A DNA stretch of 39,083 nt from GWA1-54-10 sp964349675 (lineage in GTDB: Bacteria > Patescibacteriota > Minisyncoccia > Phycocordibacterales > SBAW01): NCBI GenBank assembly GCA_964349675.1, contig CAYGHD010000006.1:1-39083 (forward strand). The letters run 5' to 3'. The translations under genes and the position numbers were made by a program. This document shows positions 17,702 to 23,776 of this stretch, one piece after another. Below the pieces are notes generated by a model. It saw nothing but the letters and a program-made list of their open reading frames with translations. It was not told the DNA's origin and did no database searches. Each line of letters opens with the position of its first letter. Position 1 is the first letter of the stretch.

Positions 17702-17738
17702 ACTATACCACACATCACCTGTGTGGTATAGTTTTTTT
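17702..17738. promoter_or_regulatory. 12-bp-arm dyad holding two outward-facing extended -10 boxes
   Basis: ACTATACCACAC (17702-17713) and its exact complement GTGTGGTATAGT (17721-17732) flank a 7-base spacer. Each outer end reads TGGTATAGT outward, an extended -10. The minus copy lies 10 bases before the ABC exporter ATG. The plus copy leads into a 40-base leader of the miniprotein. A T7 run (17732-17738) follows on the plus strand, so a terminator or attenuator is the alternative reading. The two -10 boxes are only 19 bases apart, so the promoters would exclude each other. Confidence 0.5.
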
Positions 17739-17779
17739 GGCGTACAACTGTGCAAAAGACACATCCGAGGAGGAACCTC

Positions 17780-17908
17780 ATGTCGCTACTCCCGCTCTAT
17801 ATGCCGATTGGGCTGGTTGCTGCCGGGGCTTTGCTGGAGTATTTGCTCGATCAACTTGAGTATAGGCTGACTCAGCGCTGGGCCAAGCGGATGTGGACTA
17901 CTCGATGA
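17780..17908 (+). CDS. 42-aa putative membrane miniprotein
   Basis: The translation starts MSLLPLYMPIGLVAAGAL and ends RWAKRMWTTR. It has one hydrophobic helix at about residues 3-23 and then a charged, Trp- and Arg-rich tail. I accept it as a gene because an ideal Shine-Dalgarno (GAGGAGG, 17767-17773) lies 6 bases before the ATG. It also has its own leader and promoter-like dyad, and it fits neatly between divergent and convergent neighbours, stopping 3 bases before the dnaK stop. GAGG (17767-17770) could pair with CCTC (17776-17779) and mask the ribosome site. A type I toxin-like peptide or a small transporter regulator would fit the shape. No family is recognised. Confidence 0.55.
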   Translation: MSLLPLYMPIGLVAAGALLEYLLDQLEYRLTQRWAKRMWTTR

Positions 17909-17911
17909 TTT

Positions 17912-19819
17912 TTATTTTTGCTCTTGAGATGCTGCTCCGGCGTCTGGCGGTGTCTGTGTGTTACCGGTCCCTGCCTCTGGCGCGGGGGCCGCTTTTTGTA
18001 TAGCCTCGTATACTTTTGAGAGCTCAGTCGAAAGTTCCGTAACCGCTGTTTTTATCTCAGCTGCATTTTCGGATGTCTTTTTAGATTCTACTGCTGCAAC
18101 TTTTTCGTTAATAGCAGTCTCAAGTTCTGCAGGTACTTTATCTTTGTTGTCAGTCAATGCTTTGCGAGCTGCATAGACAGTCTGCTCGGCCTCGTTTCTC
18201 ACACTTGCCAGCTCTACTTTTGCTTTATCGCTGTCGGCATTTGCCTCTGCGTCTTTGCGCATTTTTTCAATGTCAGTGTCAGAGAGTCCCGACGATGCTT
18301 CGATGCGGATCGACTGCTCTTTATTGGTTGCTTTGTCTTTTGCTTTAACGGCGAGTATGCCGTTTGCGTCAACGTCAAAGGTTACCTCCACTTGCGGTAA
18401 ACCGCGCGGCGCTGGTGGGATGCCGTCCAAAACAAAACGACCAAGTGACTTGTTGTCTCCTGCCATTGCGCGTTCACCTTGGGTGATGTGGATTTCTACT
18501 GAGGTTTGGTTGTCTGCAGCAGTCGAGAATACTTGTGAGCGGCTTGTAGGAATAGTGGTGTTGCGCTCAATCAACTTGGTTGCAACGCCGCCCATGGTTT
18601 CGATACCCAAGGAAAGTGGGATGACGTCCAAAAGCAGCACGTCTTTGACGTCTCCGCCCAAAATACCGCCCTGGATTGCGGCACCAATGGCCACCACCTC
18701 ATCGGGGTTTACGCTCATGTTTGGTTTTTTACCAAAGTATTTTTCTACTGCGGCCTGCATTGCGGGCATGCGGGTTTGGCCGCCTACCAAGATGACTTCG
18801 TGGATGTCGCCCACTTTAAAAGGCGATGCTTCCATTGCGCGCTTGGTGATATCGAGTGCGCGCTGGATAAACTCGGCCGAAAGCTCTTCGAGCTTTGCAC
18901 GACTCAGTTTAATCAATAGGTGGCGTGGGCCTGATGCGTCCGAAGTGATGAATGGGATGTTTACTTCGGTGTCGACAGCTGTCGAGAGTTCGATCTTCGC
19001 CTTCTCTGCTGCTTCGTCGAGGCGCTGACGTGCCAGAGGGTCGTTGCGCACATCGATACCGCTTTCTTTTTGGAATTCTGTTGCCAAAAAGTCGATGATT
19101 TTTTGGTCGAGGTCTTTGCCGCCCAAGTGTGCGTCGCCGTCGGTAGAGCGTACTTCAATAGAGCCTTCGCCTTCGGTGCCCATGGTTACTTCCAAAACCG
19201 AGATGTCGAAGGTGCCGCCACCGAAGTCAAAGACCACCACTTTCTCGTCCTTCTTTTTGTTAAAGCCGTACGCAAGTGCTGCTGCAGTCGGCTCGTTGAT
19301 GATGCGCTTTACATCGAGGCCTGCGATTTTGCCCGCATCGCGCGTTGCGGCGCGCTGTGCATCATTAAAATATGCTGGCACAGTAATCACCGCTTCAGTA
19401 ATAGGTTCACCTAAACGTTTTTCTGCATCCGTCTTTAGTTTCTGCAAGATCATCGCCGAGATTTCCTCGGGGCGAGACCACACTTCCCCCATCTGCACCT
19501 CAATGCCACCATTTGCAGACTTGCGCATCTCGTAGGGCAACACTGCTNNNNNNNNNNCCGCTTTGTCTTTCTGCACCGCAGGTTCGTCAAAGTTGTGGCC
19601 GATAAAGCGCTTAATTTGGTAGATAGTATTTTTTGGGTTAGTCACTGCTTGGCGGCGTGCAATAAGCCCTGCTAAGCGCTCACCGGTTTTGCTGGTGGCA
19701 ACAATCGACGGAGTGGTGCGCGCACCTTCTGCGTTTTCGATTATCTGCGCCTCGCCGCCGCGCATGACTGCGACTGCAGAGTTTGTAGTGCCCAGGTCAA
19801 TGCCTAAAATTTGTCCCAT
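17912..19819 (-). CDS. dnaK: Chaperone DnaK (Hsp70), with an assembly gap
   Basis: This roughly 635-aa Hsp70 has the N-terminal phosphate loop GIDLGTTNSAVAV, DFGGGTFDISVLEV near residue 190, ILVGGQTRMPAMQ near 335, and the substrate domain (TKLIERNTTIPTSRSQVFSTA). The linker VLLLDVIPLSLGIE is intact, and the tail is Pro/Gly/Gln-rich. Ten N (19548-19557) interrupt codons near residue 90, and the frame continues on both sides. Compared with other DnaK, the spacing between VQKD and LPYE is about 5 residues too long, so the gap size or its flanking bases are probably wrong. It follows grpE by 23 bases. Confidence 0.95.
   Translation of the reverse strand: MGQILGIDLGTTNSAVAVMRGGEAQIIENAEGARTTPSIVATSKTGERLAGLIARRQAVTNPKNTIYQIKRFIGHNFDEPAVQKDKAXXXXAVLPYEMRKSANGGIEVQMGEVWSRPEEISAMILQKLKTDAEKRLGEPITEAVITVPAYFNDAQRAATRDAGKIAGLDVKRIINEPTAAALAYGFNKKKDEKVVVFDFGGGTFDISVLEVTMGTEGEGSIEVRSTDGDAHLGGKDLDQKIIDFLATEFQKESGIDVRNDPLARQRLDEAAEKAKIELSTAVDTEVNIPFITSDASGPRHLLIKLSRAKLEELSAEFIQRALDITKRAMEASPFKVGDIHEVILVGGQTRMPAMQAAVEKYFGKKPNMSVNPDEVVAIGAAIQGGILGGDVKDVLLLDVIPLSLGIETMGGVATKLIERNTTIPTSRSQVFSTAADNQTSVEIHITQGERAMAGDNKSLGRFVLDGIPPAPRGLPQVEVTFDVDANGILAVKAKDKATNKEQSIRIEASSGLSDTDIEKMRKDAEANADSDKAKVELASVRNEAEQTVYAARKALTDNKDKVPAELETAINEKVAAVESKKTSENAAEIKTAVTELSTELSKVYEAIQKAAPAPEAGTGNTQTPPDAGAASQEQK
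19548..19557. other. Assembly gap (10 N) inside dnaK
   Basis: Ten ambiguous bases mark a scaffold join. The reading frame resumes correctly, but ten is a conventional placeholder length. The flanking residues (DKA and AVLPY) fit poorly with DnaK homologues. Confidence 0.95.
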
Positions 19820-19842
19820 AGTGTTGTGTGTTTAACAAATAA

Positions 19843-20358
19843 TTACTTTGTAAGTGTGTACACGGCGACTTGCGCGGGACGGATAATTTTGTCGCCAATA
19901 CTATACCCTGCTCGGTGCACGCTTTCAATCGTGTGATCTTGGGCGCTGTCACCTGTTGGTGTCTCTTGCAATGCTTCGTGGAGGTGTGGGCTAAAGGACT
20001 CGCCGGGTCTGCCAAACTGCGTAACGCCTATTTGCTGGAGTGACTGTTGGAGTTGTTTGTGCACCAACGTCAACTCTTTGTTGCCCTCGGTGTGCTTGAG
20101 CGCCATTTCAAACGAGTCGAGTGTGGGTAATAGTGCTTCTACAAAATCGGCTTTGATGCGCGCTTCACGGTCTGCGTAGAGCCCCACTTCTTCTCGTTTG
20201 TAGTTGGCAAAGTCGGCTCTTGAGCGCTGCCAGCCTTCTAAGTACTCCTGCTTTTCTTCGACTGCTTTTTTTAATTTCTCGCGGAGTTTTTTTATGAGCG
20301 AAGGACCTTCCTCTGCCTCATCTTCCGGCACAAATTCCTCTTCTTCTGTACCATCCAT
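19843..20358 (-). CDS. grpE: Nucleotide exchange factor GrpE
   Basis: This 171-aa GrpE releases ADP from DnaK. The acidic N terminus (EEEEFVPEDEAEEGP) leads to a long coiled coil, and the family motif RSRADFANYKREE lies near residues 44-56. The C-terminal beta domain ends with GYSIGDKIIRPAQVAVY, the usual G-Y-x-L/I-x-x-R-x-I-R-P-A-x-V-x-V pattern. It is the first gene of the grpE-dnaK pair. A consensus promoter lies just upstream, divergent from the TrpR-like gene. Confidence 0.95.
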   Translation of the reverse strand: MDGTEEEEFVPEDEAEEGPSLIKKLREKLKKAVEEKQEYLEGWQRSRADFANYKREEVGLYADREARIKADFVEALLPTLDSFEMALKHTEGNKELTLVHKQLQQSLQQIGVTQFGRPGESFSPHLHEALQETPTGDSAQDHTIESVHRAGYSIGDKIIRPAQVAVYTLTK

Positions 20359-20367
20359 ATGTAGAGG

Positions 20368-20395
20368 ATTATAGACAAAAATGAGTGGTTGTCAA
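20368..20395 (-). promoter_or_regulatory. Promoter of grpE-dnaK (TTGACA-16-TATAAT)
   Basis: Both hexamers match consensus: TTGACA at 20395-20390 and TATAAT at 20373-20368, with a 16-base spacer. The -10 ends 9 bases before the grpE ATG. The -35 overlaps the -35 (TTGTCA) of the divergent TrpR-like gene. No HrcA CIRCE repeat is present. Confidence 0.7.
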
Positions 20396-20417
20396 ATTGA
20401 GTGACTTGATATATCAA
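20389..20417 (+). promoter_or_regulatory. Candidate promoter of the TrpR-like gene
   Basis: TTGTCA (20389-20394), 17 bases and TATCAA (20412-20417) precede the gene. The -10 and most of the spacer lie inside the palindrome at 20399-20424. A protein bound there would block polymerase. Predicted transcription start is within about 4 bases of ATG 20429. Confidence 0.5.
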
Positions 20418-20424
20418 GTCACTC
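20399..20424. promoter_or_regulatory. 26-bp perfect palindrome, candidate autoregulatory operator (site 2)
   Basis: The half-site GAGTGACTTGATA is followed by its exact reverse complement. The central 22 bp equal site 1 (8-29). It overlaps the TrpR-like gene's -10 and ends 4 bases before its first ATG. It also begins 3 bases from the grpE -35. Autoregulation is inferred from position. Confidence 0.65.
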
Positions 20425-20428
20425 CGGT

Positions 20429-20863
20429 ATGCTAAAGGGTATGAAGGTTCGCGCCCGCAATTTAACCGACCAAGAGCGTATGGAAGTGTTTGACATGCTC
20501 TATACTGCCGCTGGCGCGGTGCGTGGCAGAGACGCCATGAAGCTTTTTTTGCGAGATTTGCTTACAGAAAGCGAGCGCGTGATGCTGGGGCGACGCATTA
20601 TCATTGCCCGGCTGCTCATCTCTGGAGAGTCACACCGTGCTATCGGCAAACGCCTCAAGGTAGGTAACGACACTGTGTGGCGTGTGCAGTGTTGGTTGTA
20701 TGACCAGTTCCCCGGGTTTGAGACTGCTATAGCAGAGCTCGAAAAAGAGTTAGACAAGCGCGAGTTCAAAAAACAGTACGCTACCTCTGCCCTCTTTCGA
20801 CTCAAGAAAAAGTATCCCGCCCACTTTCTTCTCTTTCCTCTCCCCCGCAGTAAGAAAAAATAG
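20429..20863 (+). CDS. TrpR/YerC-family transcriptional regulator
   Basis: This 144-aa protein is a helical DNA-binding protein of the Trp repressor superfamily. LFLRDLLTESERVMLGRRI (residues 39-57) and the helix-turn-helix HRAIGKRLKVGNDTVWRVQ (69-87) match the YerC/YecD pattern of an E-R-x-x-L-x-x-R block followed by an I-x-x-x-L/T-x-x-x-x-x-T-V/I-x-R-V helix. The tail from about residue 105 is Lys-rich and longer than in YerC (about 100 aa). Whether it binds tryptophan cannot be read from the sequence. The start is ATG 20429, or ATG 20441; neither has a usable Shine-Dalgarno. A palindrome covers its promoter, so it probably represses itself. Confidence 0.8.
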   Translation: MLKGMKVRARNLTDQERMEVFDMLYTAAGAVRGRDAMKLFLRDLLTESERVMLGRRIIIARLLISGESHRAIGKRLKVGNDTVWRVQCWLYDQFPGFETAIAELEKELDKREFKKQYATSALFRLKKKYPAHFLLFPLPRSKKK

Positions 20864-20889
20864 ACCACCAAGGTATCCTTGATGGTCTA
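20855..20889 (-). terminator. Rho-independent terminator of the DUF5680 gene
   Basis: In the minus-strand RNA a 13-bp stem (20889-20877 with 20873-20861, one G-U, loop of 3) is followed by a U6 run (20860-20855). It overlaps the stop codon of the convergent TrpR-like gene. On the plus strand there is no T-run and the stem carries a C-A mismatch. Confidence 0.8.
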
Positions 20890-20905
20890 TACCGCATAAC
20901 AAACT

Positions 20906-21436
20906 TCAACCCGGGACGAGGCCGCCCCAGTAATGCGTGTTGCCAAGGAGGAGACGGCTTTTGCTCACTGTTTCGAGCTTATGAAGCGTCTCGACCCCAT
21001 TAAAACCTTTAAACCCTCCTGAATGGGAGTTGCTGTACAGCATTTCACTGGAAGTGAAGTCTCCCGACTTGCCTCTGCCGCCGTAAAACCGCCCTGCCGT
21101 ATACGCAGCATGCAAGACGCTTGTCAAAAAAGGCAGCGATTCTTTCGGAAAAATCTTATTGTGCCTATAGTGCATAATCCACAGCAAGATCTCCCCGCCT
21201 TCTTCCAAGCAGAGGGTGATTTTTGTAAGTCCCTCTCCTTTTCTCCAGGAATCAGTCAGAAGTAGCTTGTGCTTATTGCCGAACGGCACGGAGTAGACAG
21301 TCTGTTTCCCTTCCAACAAATATGGGTGGGCGGTGATCTGGGGTGTCGGTGATGACCACCCCGTTGTACGCATCCCTTCACAGAAGAACACTTCCAACTC
21401 TTGTTGCGTAGGAAGGTCGTTCAGGGAAATTGGCAT
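20906..21436 (-). CDS. DUF5680 domain-containing protein
   Basis: This 176-aa protein has no signal peptide. The C-terminal half fits the DUF5680 pattern: an LLWIMHYRH strand, SLPFLTSVLHAAYTAGRFYGGRG, an MLYSNSHSGGFKGFNGVETL block and a terminal WGGLVPG. The function of the family is not known. The gene is well defined, with a GGAGG Shine-Dalgarno 7 bases before the ATG, a good promoter, a palindromic operator candidate upstream and a strong terminator downstream. It is convergent with the TrpR-like regulator. The shared operator suggests it is one of the regulator's targets. Confidence 0.75.
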   Translation of the reverse strand: MPISLNDLPTQQELEVFFCEGMRTTGWSSPTPQITAHPYLLEGKQTVYSVPFGNKHKLLLTDSWRKGEGLTKITLCLEEGGEILLWIMHYRHNKIFPKESLPFLTSVLHAAYTAGRFYGGRGKSGDFTSSEMLYSNSHSGGFKGFNGVETLHKLETVSKSRLLLGNTHYWGGLVPG

Positions 21437-21471
21437 TGTCGCGCCTCCGGTTGTTCGTTGCAGCTAAAACA

Positions 21472-21500
21472 ACTATACATATTAAAATTATGTGTGGCAA
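21472..21500 (-). promoter_or_regulatory. Promoter of the DUF5680 gene (TTGCCA-17-TATAGT)
   Basis: TTGCCA (21500-21495), 17 bases and TATAGT (21477-21472) read on the minus strand. The leader is about 30 bases and ends in a GGAGG ribosome site. The palindrome at 21509-21530 ends 9 bases upstream of the -35. Confidence 0.65.
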
Positions 21501-21508
21501 TAGAGTTC

Positions 21509-21530
21509 GTGACTTGCTATAGCAAGTCAC
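21509..21530. promoter_or_regulatory. 22-bp perfect palindrome, variant candidate operator (site 3)
   Basis: The half-site GTGACTTGCTA is followed by its exact reverse complement. Compared with sites 1 and 2, one A is changed to C in the left arm and the matching T to G in the right arm, so symmetry is kept. It lies immediately upstream of the DUF5680 promoter. Confidence 0.6.
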
Positions 21531-21587
21531 TTTGGTGAATTTGATGAGGTTGGCTGCACACAAACGTTGTGTGGTTGGCAGAGAAAT

Positions 21588-21622
21588 AAAAAACCTCTGG
21601 GGGAGAATCCAGAGGTTTTTTT
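21588..21622. terminator. Bidirectional terminator after rpsI
   Basis: AACCTCTGG (21592-21600) pairs with CCAGAGGTT (21609-21617) across an 8-base loop. An A-run (21588-21593) and a T-run (21617-21622) flank it. On the minus strand it begins 3 bases after the rpsI stop and closes the ribosomal operon. Confidence 0.88.
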
Positions 21623-21625
21623 GAG

Positions 21626-22048
21626 TTAGCGCTTGCTCCACTGTTTGCGCTTGCGGGCTTTGACCAAGCCAGGCTTGCGGCGCTCTTTTGCGCGAGGGTC
21701 GCGTTTAAGGAAGCCCTCTTTTTTGAGCGTTGGGCGCAGGTGGATGTCGTGCTCAATAAGAGCGCGAGATATTGCATGACGCACCGCGATTGCCTGCCCT
21801 GCAATACCACCACCGCGAACCACTACCGTAACTGCAAACTGCACCGTGAGCGGTACTTTCAAAAACGGCTCAAGCGCTGCCGTGCGGAGGTGTTGTGTAT
21901 CAAAATATTGCTCGATATCTTTGCCGTTTATGACTACAGAGCTTCGTGCTGCAGGGGTGATGCGCGCACGTGCGATAGCCGTTTTGCGGCGTCCAATAGC
22001 CTCAATGTATCGCTCCGCAGTGTCTTTTGTTTTTGTAGTAGCAGCCAT
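21626..22048 (-). CDS. rpsI: 30S ribosomal protein S9
   Basis: This 140-aa S9 sits on the 30S head, and its C-terminal tail reaches the P-site tRNA. IGRRKTAIARARI near residues 18-30, VRGGGIAGQAIAVRHAISRAL near 77-97 and the terminal RKRKQWSKR (K-x-x-Q-x-S-K-R) are diagnostic. It is the last gene of the alpha operon, 6 bases after rplM, and is followed directly by a terminator. Confidence 0.97.
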   Translation of the reverse strand: MAATTKTKDTAERYIEAIGRRKTAIARARITPAARSSVVINGKDIEQYFDTQHLRTAALEPFLKVPLTVQFAVTVVVRGGGIAGQAIAVRHAISRALIEHDIHLRPTLKKEGFLKRDPRAKERRKPGLVKARKRKQWSKR

Positions 22049-22054
22049 AATGGT

Positions 22055-22396
22055 TTATTTTTCTATCGTGAGCATTTTCATGCGCTTGTCTTGTAGGCGG
22101 TTTTTTGGGAGCATCCCGAGCACTGCTTTGCGGATAGCCTCAACTTCTCCTTTTCGTGCAGTAAGCATTGCGTAGGTTTCAATCTTCTGTCCGCCAGGGT
22201 AGCCTGAGTAGCGCACATACTCTTTGTCTTGCTTTTTTGTGCCAGAGACAGCAATGCGGCTTGCATTAATGATGGTAACACCATCTTGTGCGACAACGTT
22301 TTTTGCAAAGTCAGCAGTATGTTTACCAAGCAGCGCTTTAGCCGCCGCGCTTGCAACGCGTCCCAAAGTCTTGTCTTTTGCGTCAATCGTTATCAT
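22055..22396 (-). CDS. rplM: 50S ribosomal protein L13
   Basis: This 113-aa L13 is an early-assembly protein of the large subunit. DAKDKTLGRVASAAAKALLGKH at the N terminus and the AVLGMLPKNRL block near the C terminus are diagnostic. It is shorter than the usual 140-145 aa, since it lacks part of the central and C-terminal extension, which is common in reduced genomes. I start at ATG 22396 (MITIDAKD), 4 bases after rplQ. The ATG at 22414 would overlap rplQ. rplM-rpsI is the standard pair. Confidence 0.93.
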   Translation of the reverse strand: MITIDAKDKTLGRVASAAAKALLGKHTADFAKNVVAQDGVTIINASRIAVSGTKKQDKEYVRYSGYPGGQKIETYAMLTARKGEVEAIRKAVLGMLPKNRLQDKRMKMLTIEK

Positions 22397-22400
22397 AGTG

Positions 22401-22748
22401 TTATACAAATTCAATTACAGCCATCTCTGCCGCGTCGCCTTTGCGGGGACCCATCTTTACTATCCGCAAATAGCCTCCATCGCGCTCTTTGTACCCTGCC
22501 GCAACCTCAAAAAGCTTGGTTGCAGTGCGCTCATCACCAAGCGCTGCAATGAGCAGTCGGCGGTTCGAGACTGTAGCAGTTTTACCACGAGTTACCATTT
22601 TTTCAACCATTGGGCGGATTTCTTTAGCCCGAGCGATAGTTGTCTGCATACGGCCACGCAACACCAAAGAGCGGGCAAGTGACTTAAGCAGCGCTGCGCG
22701 CTGATTTGATTCCCGACCGAATTTTCTGTTGACGTTACCGTGTCGCAT
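22401..22748 (-). CDS. rplQ: 50S ribosomal protein L17
   Basis: This 115-aa L17 lines the 50S exit-tunnel side. The N-terminal MRHGNVNRKFGRESNQRAALLKSLARSL pattern (residues 1-28) is unmistakable, and the C-terminal GGYLRIVKMGPRKGDAAEMAVIEFV is standard. It follows rpoA after a 22-base gap, the canonical bacterial position. Confidence 0.97.
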   Translation of the reverse strand: MRHGNVNRKFGRESNQRAALLKSLARSLVLRGRMQTTIARAKEIRPMVEKMVTRGKTATVSNRRLLIAALGDERTATKLFEVAAGYKERDGGYLRIVKMGPRKGDAAEMAVIEFV

Positions 22749-22770
22749 ATACGTGTGTGCTGATACTACC

Positions 22771-23745
22771 CTATTTCAGGATAATGCCAAAGTTTGCCAA
22801 TGATCGTTTAATCTCCTGAATTGCTTTTGGCCCAAGCCCTTCAATCTCAAGCAAGTCTTCCTCTTTCTTGCGAGCAAGGCCACCGACGGTGCGGATGTTT
22901 GCTTTTTCAAGCGCAGACACCGTGCGAGAAGAAAGGTCGAGCTCCTCGATGCGGGTTTTAAGCGCCTCAGCAGTATTCTCTGCGTTGGTTGGCGCCATGT
23001 CCGACATTTGGGTCGTTGCCCCGTGCGGTGCCGCTGCAGAAGGGAGTTCTTCCTCACGGAAGCCGACTACCGCCTTAAGCTGCGTAATCATTACTTCGAT
23101 AGCCTGCTCAAGCGCTGCGCGCGGCAAGATGGTTCCGTCGGTTTCAATGGAGAGGCGGAGGCGGTTAAAGTCGGTGCGGTCACCAACGCGCATGTTTTCA
23201 ACTTCATAGTTTACGCGGCGGATAGGAGAAAATATTGCATCAACAGAAATTTCTCCAATCTCAACACGGTCTTTTTTGAGCGCCTCACGAGGCACATACC
23301 CCAAACCGCGCTCGATGCGAAACTCTGCCTCGATAGACGCGTCTTTGTCAGTCAGCTCGCAGACGTACGAATTTGGATTAAGCAAACGCACCTGGCCAGG
23401 CAGCGTCAAGTCAGCACCGGATACTTTCTTCAAGCCTTTGGCCGACAAGGTAACCGTCTGCGGCTCATTGGTGAGCATTTCAAAACGGAGCTTCTTGAGG
23501 TTCAACAAAATAGTGACAACATCCTCGCGAACATTGTTCATGGTAGAAAATTCATGCTCAACACCGTCGATTTTGACCGAGGTGATTGCAGCACCCGGGA
23601 GTGATGAGAGGATGATGCGGCGCAAGCTGTTGCCAAGCGTGTGGCCATAGCCTGGGTAGAGACCGTCGATCTCATAGGTGCCCGAGTGTTCCTCTTCAGC
23701 AACAATGCGTGGCTTGCTTGGCAATGTGATTGAATATTCCATCAT
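22771..23745 (-). CDS. rpoA: RNA polymerase alpha subunit
   Basis: This 324-aa alpha subunit nucleates RNA polymerase assembly. The N-terminal dimerisation domain contains YPGYGHTLGNSLRRIILSSLPGAAIT (about 28-53) and LKGLKK-type blocks. After a linker (about 230-255) the C-terminal domain has helix-hairpin-helix motifs (ALEKANIRTVGGLARKKEEDLL, then IEGLGPKAIQEIK) that contact UP elements and activators. The start is one of two adjacent ATG codons (23745 or 23742). The order rpsD-rpoA-rplQ is canonical. Confidence 0.97.
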   Translation of the reverse strand: MMEYSITLPSKPRIVAEEEHSGTYEIDGLYPGYGHTLGNSLRRIILSSLPGAAITSVKIDGVEHEFSTMNNVREDVVTILLNLKKLRFEMLTNEPQTVTLSAKGLKKVSGADLTLPGQVRLLNPNSYVCELTDKDASIEAEFRIERGLGYVPREALKKDRVEIGEISVDAIFSPIRRVNYEVENMRVGDRTDFNRLRLSIETDGTILPRAALEQAIEVMITQLKAVVGFREEELPSAAAPHGATTQMSDMAPTNAENTAEALKTRIEELDLSSRTVSALEKANIRTVGGLARKKEEDLLEIEGLGPKAIQEIKRSLANFGIILK

Positions 23746-23776
23746 ACAATTTAGCGTAATTAAATATTGATAAGGG

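Noticed and set aside
17702..17738. Plus-strand rho-independent terminator
   Set aside because: Stem and T-run fit, but no plus-strand gene lies upstream; the divergent promoter reading explains both flanking genes better. Kept as an alternative in the feature entry.
17125..17859. 244-aa plus-strand open frame across the ABC exporter start
   Set aside because: It runs antisense through the conserved membrane domain and in another frame through the miniprotein and its ribosome site.
20359..20399. CIRCE (HrcA) element before grpE
   Set aside because: No TTAGCACTC-type inverted repeat is present in the spacer.
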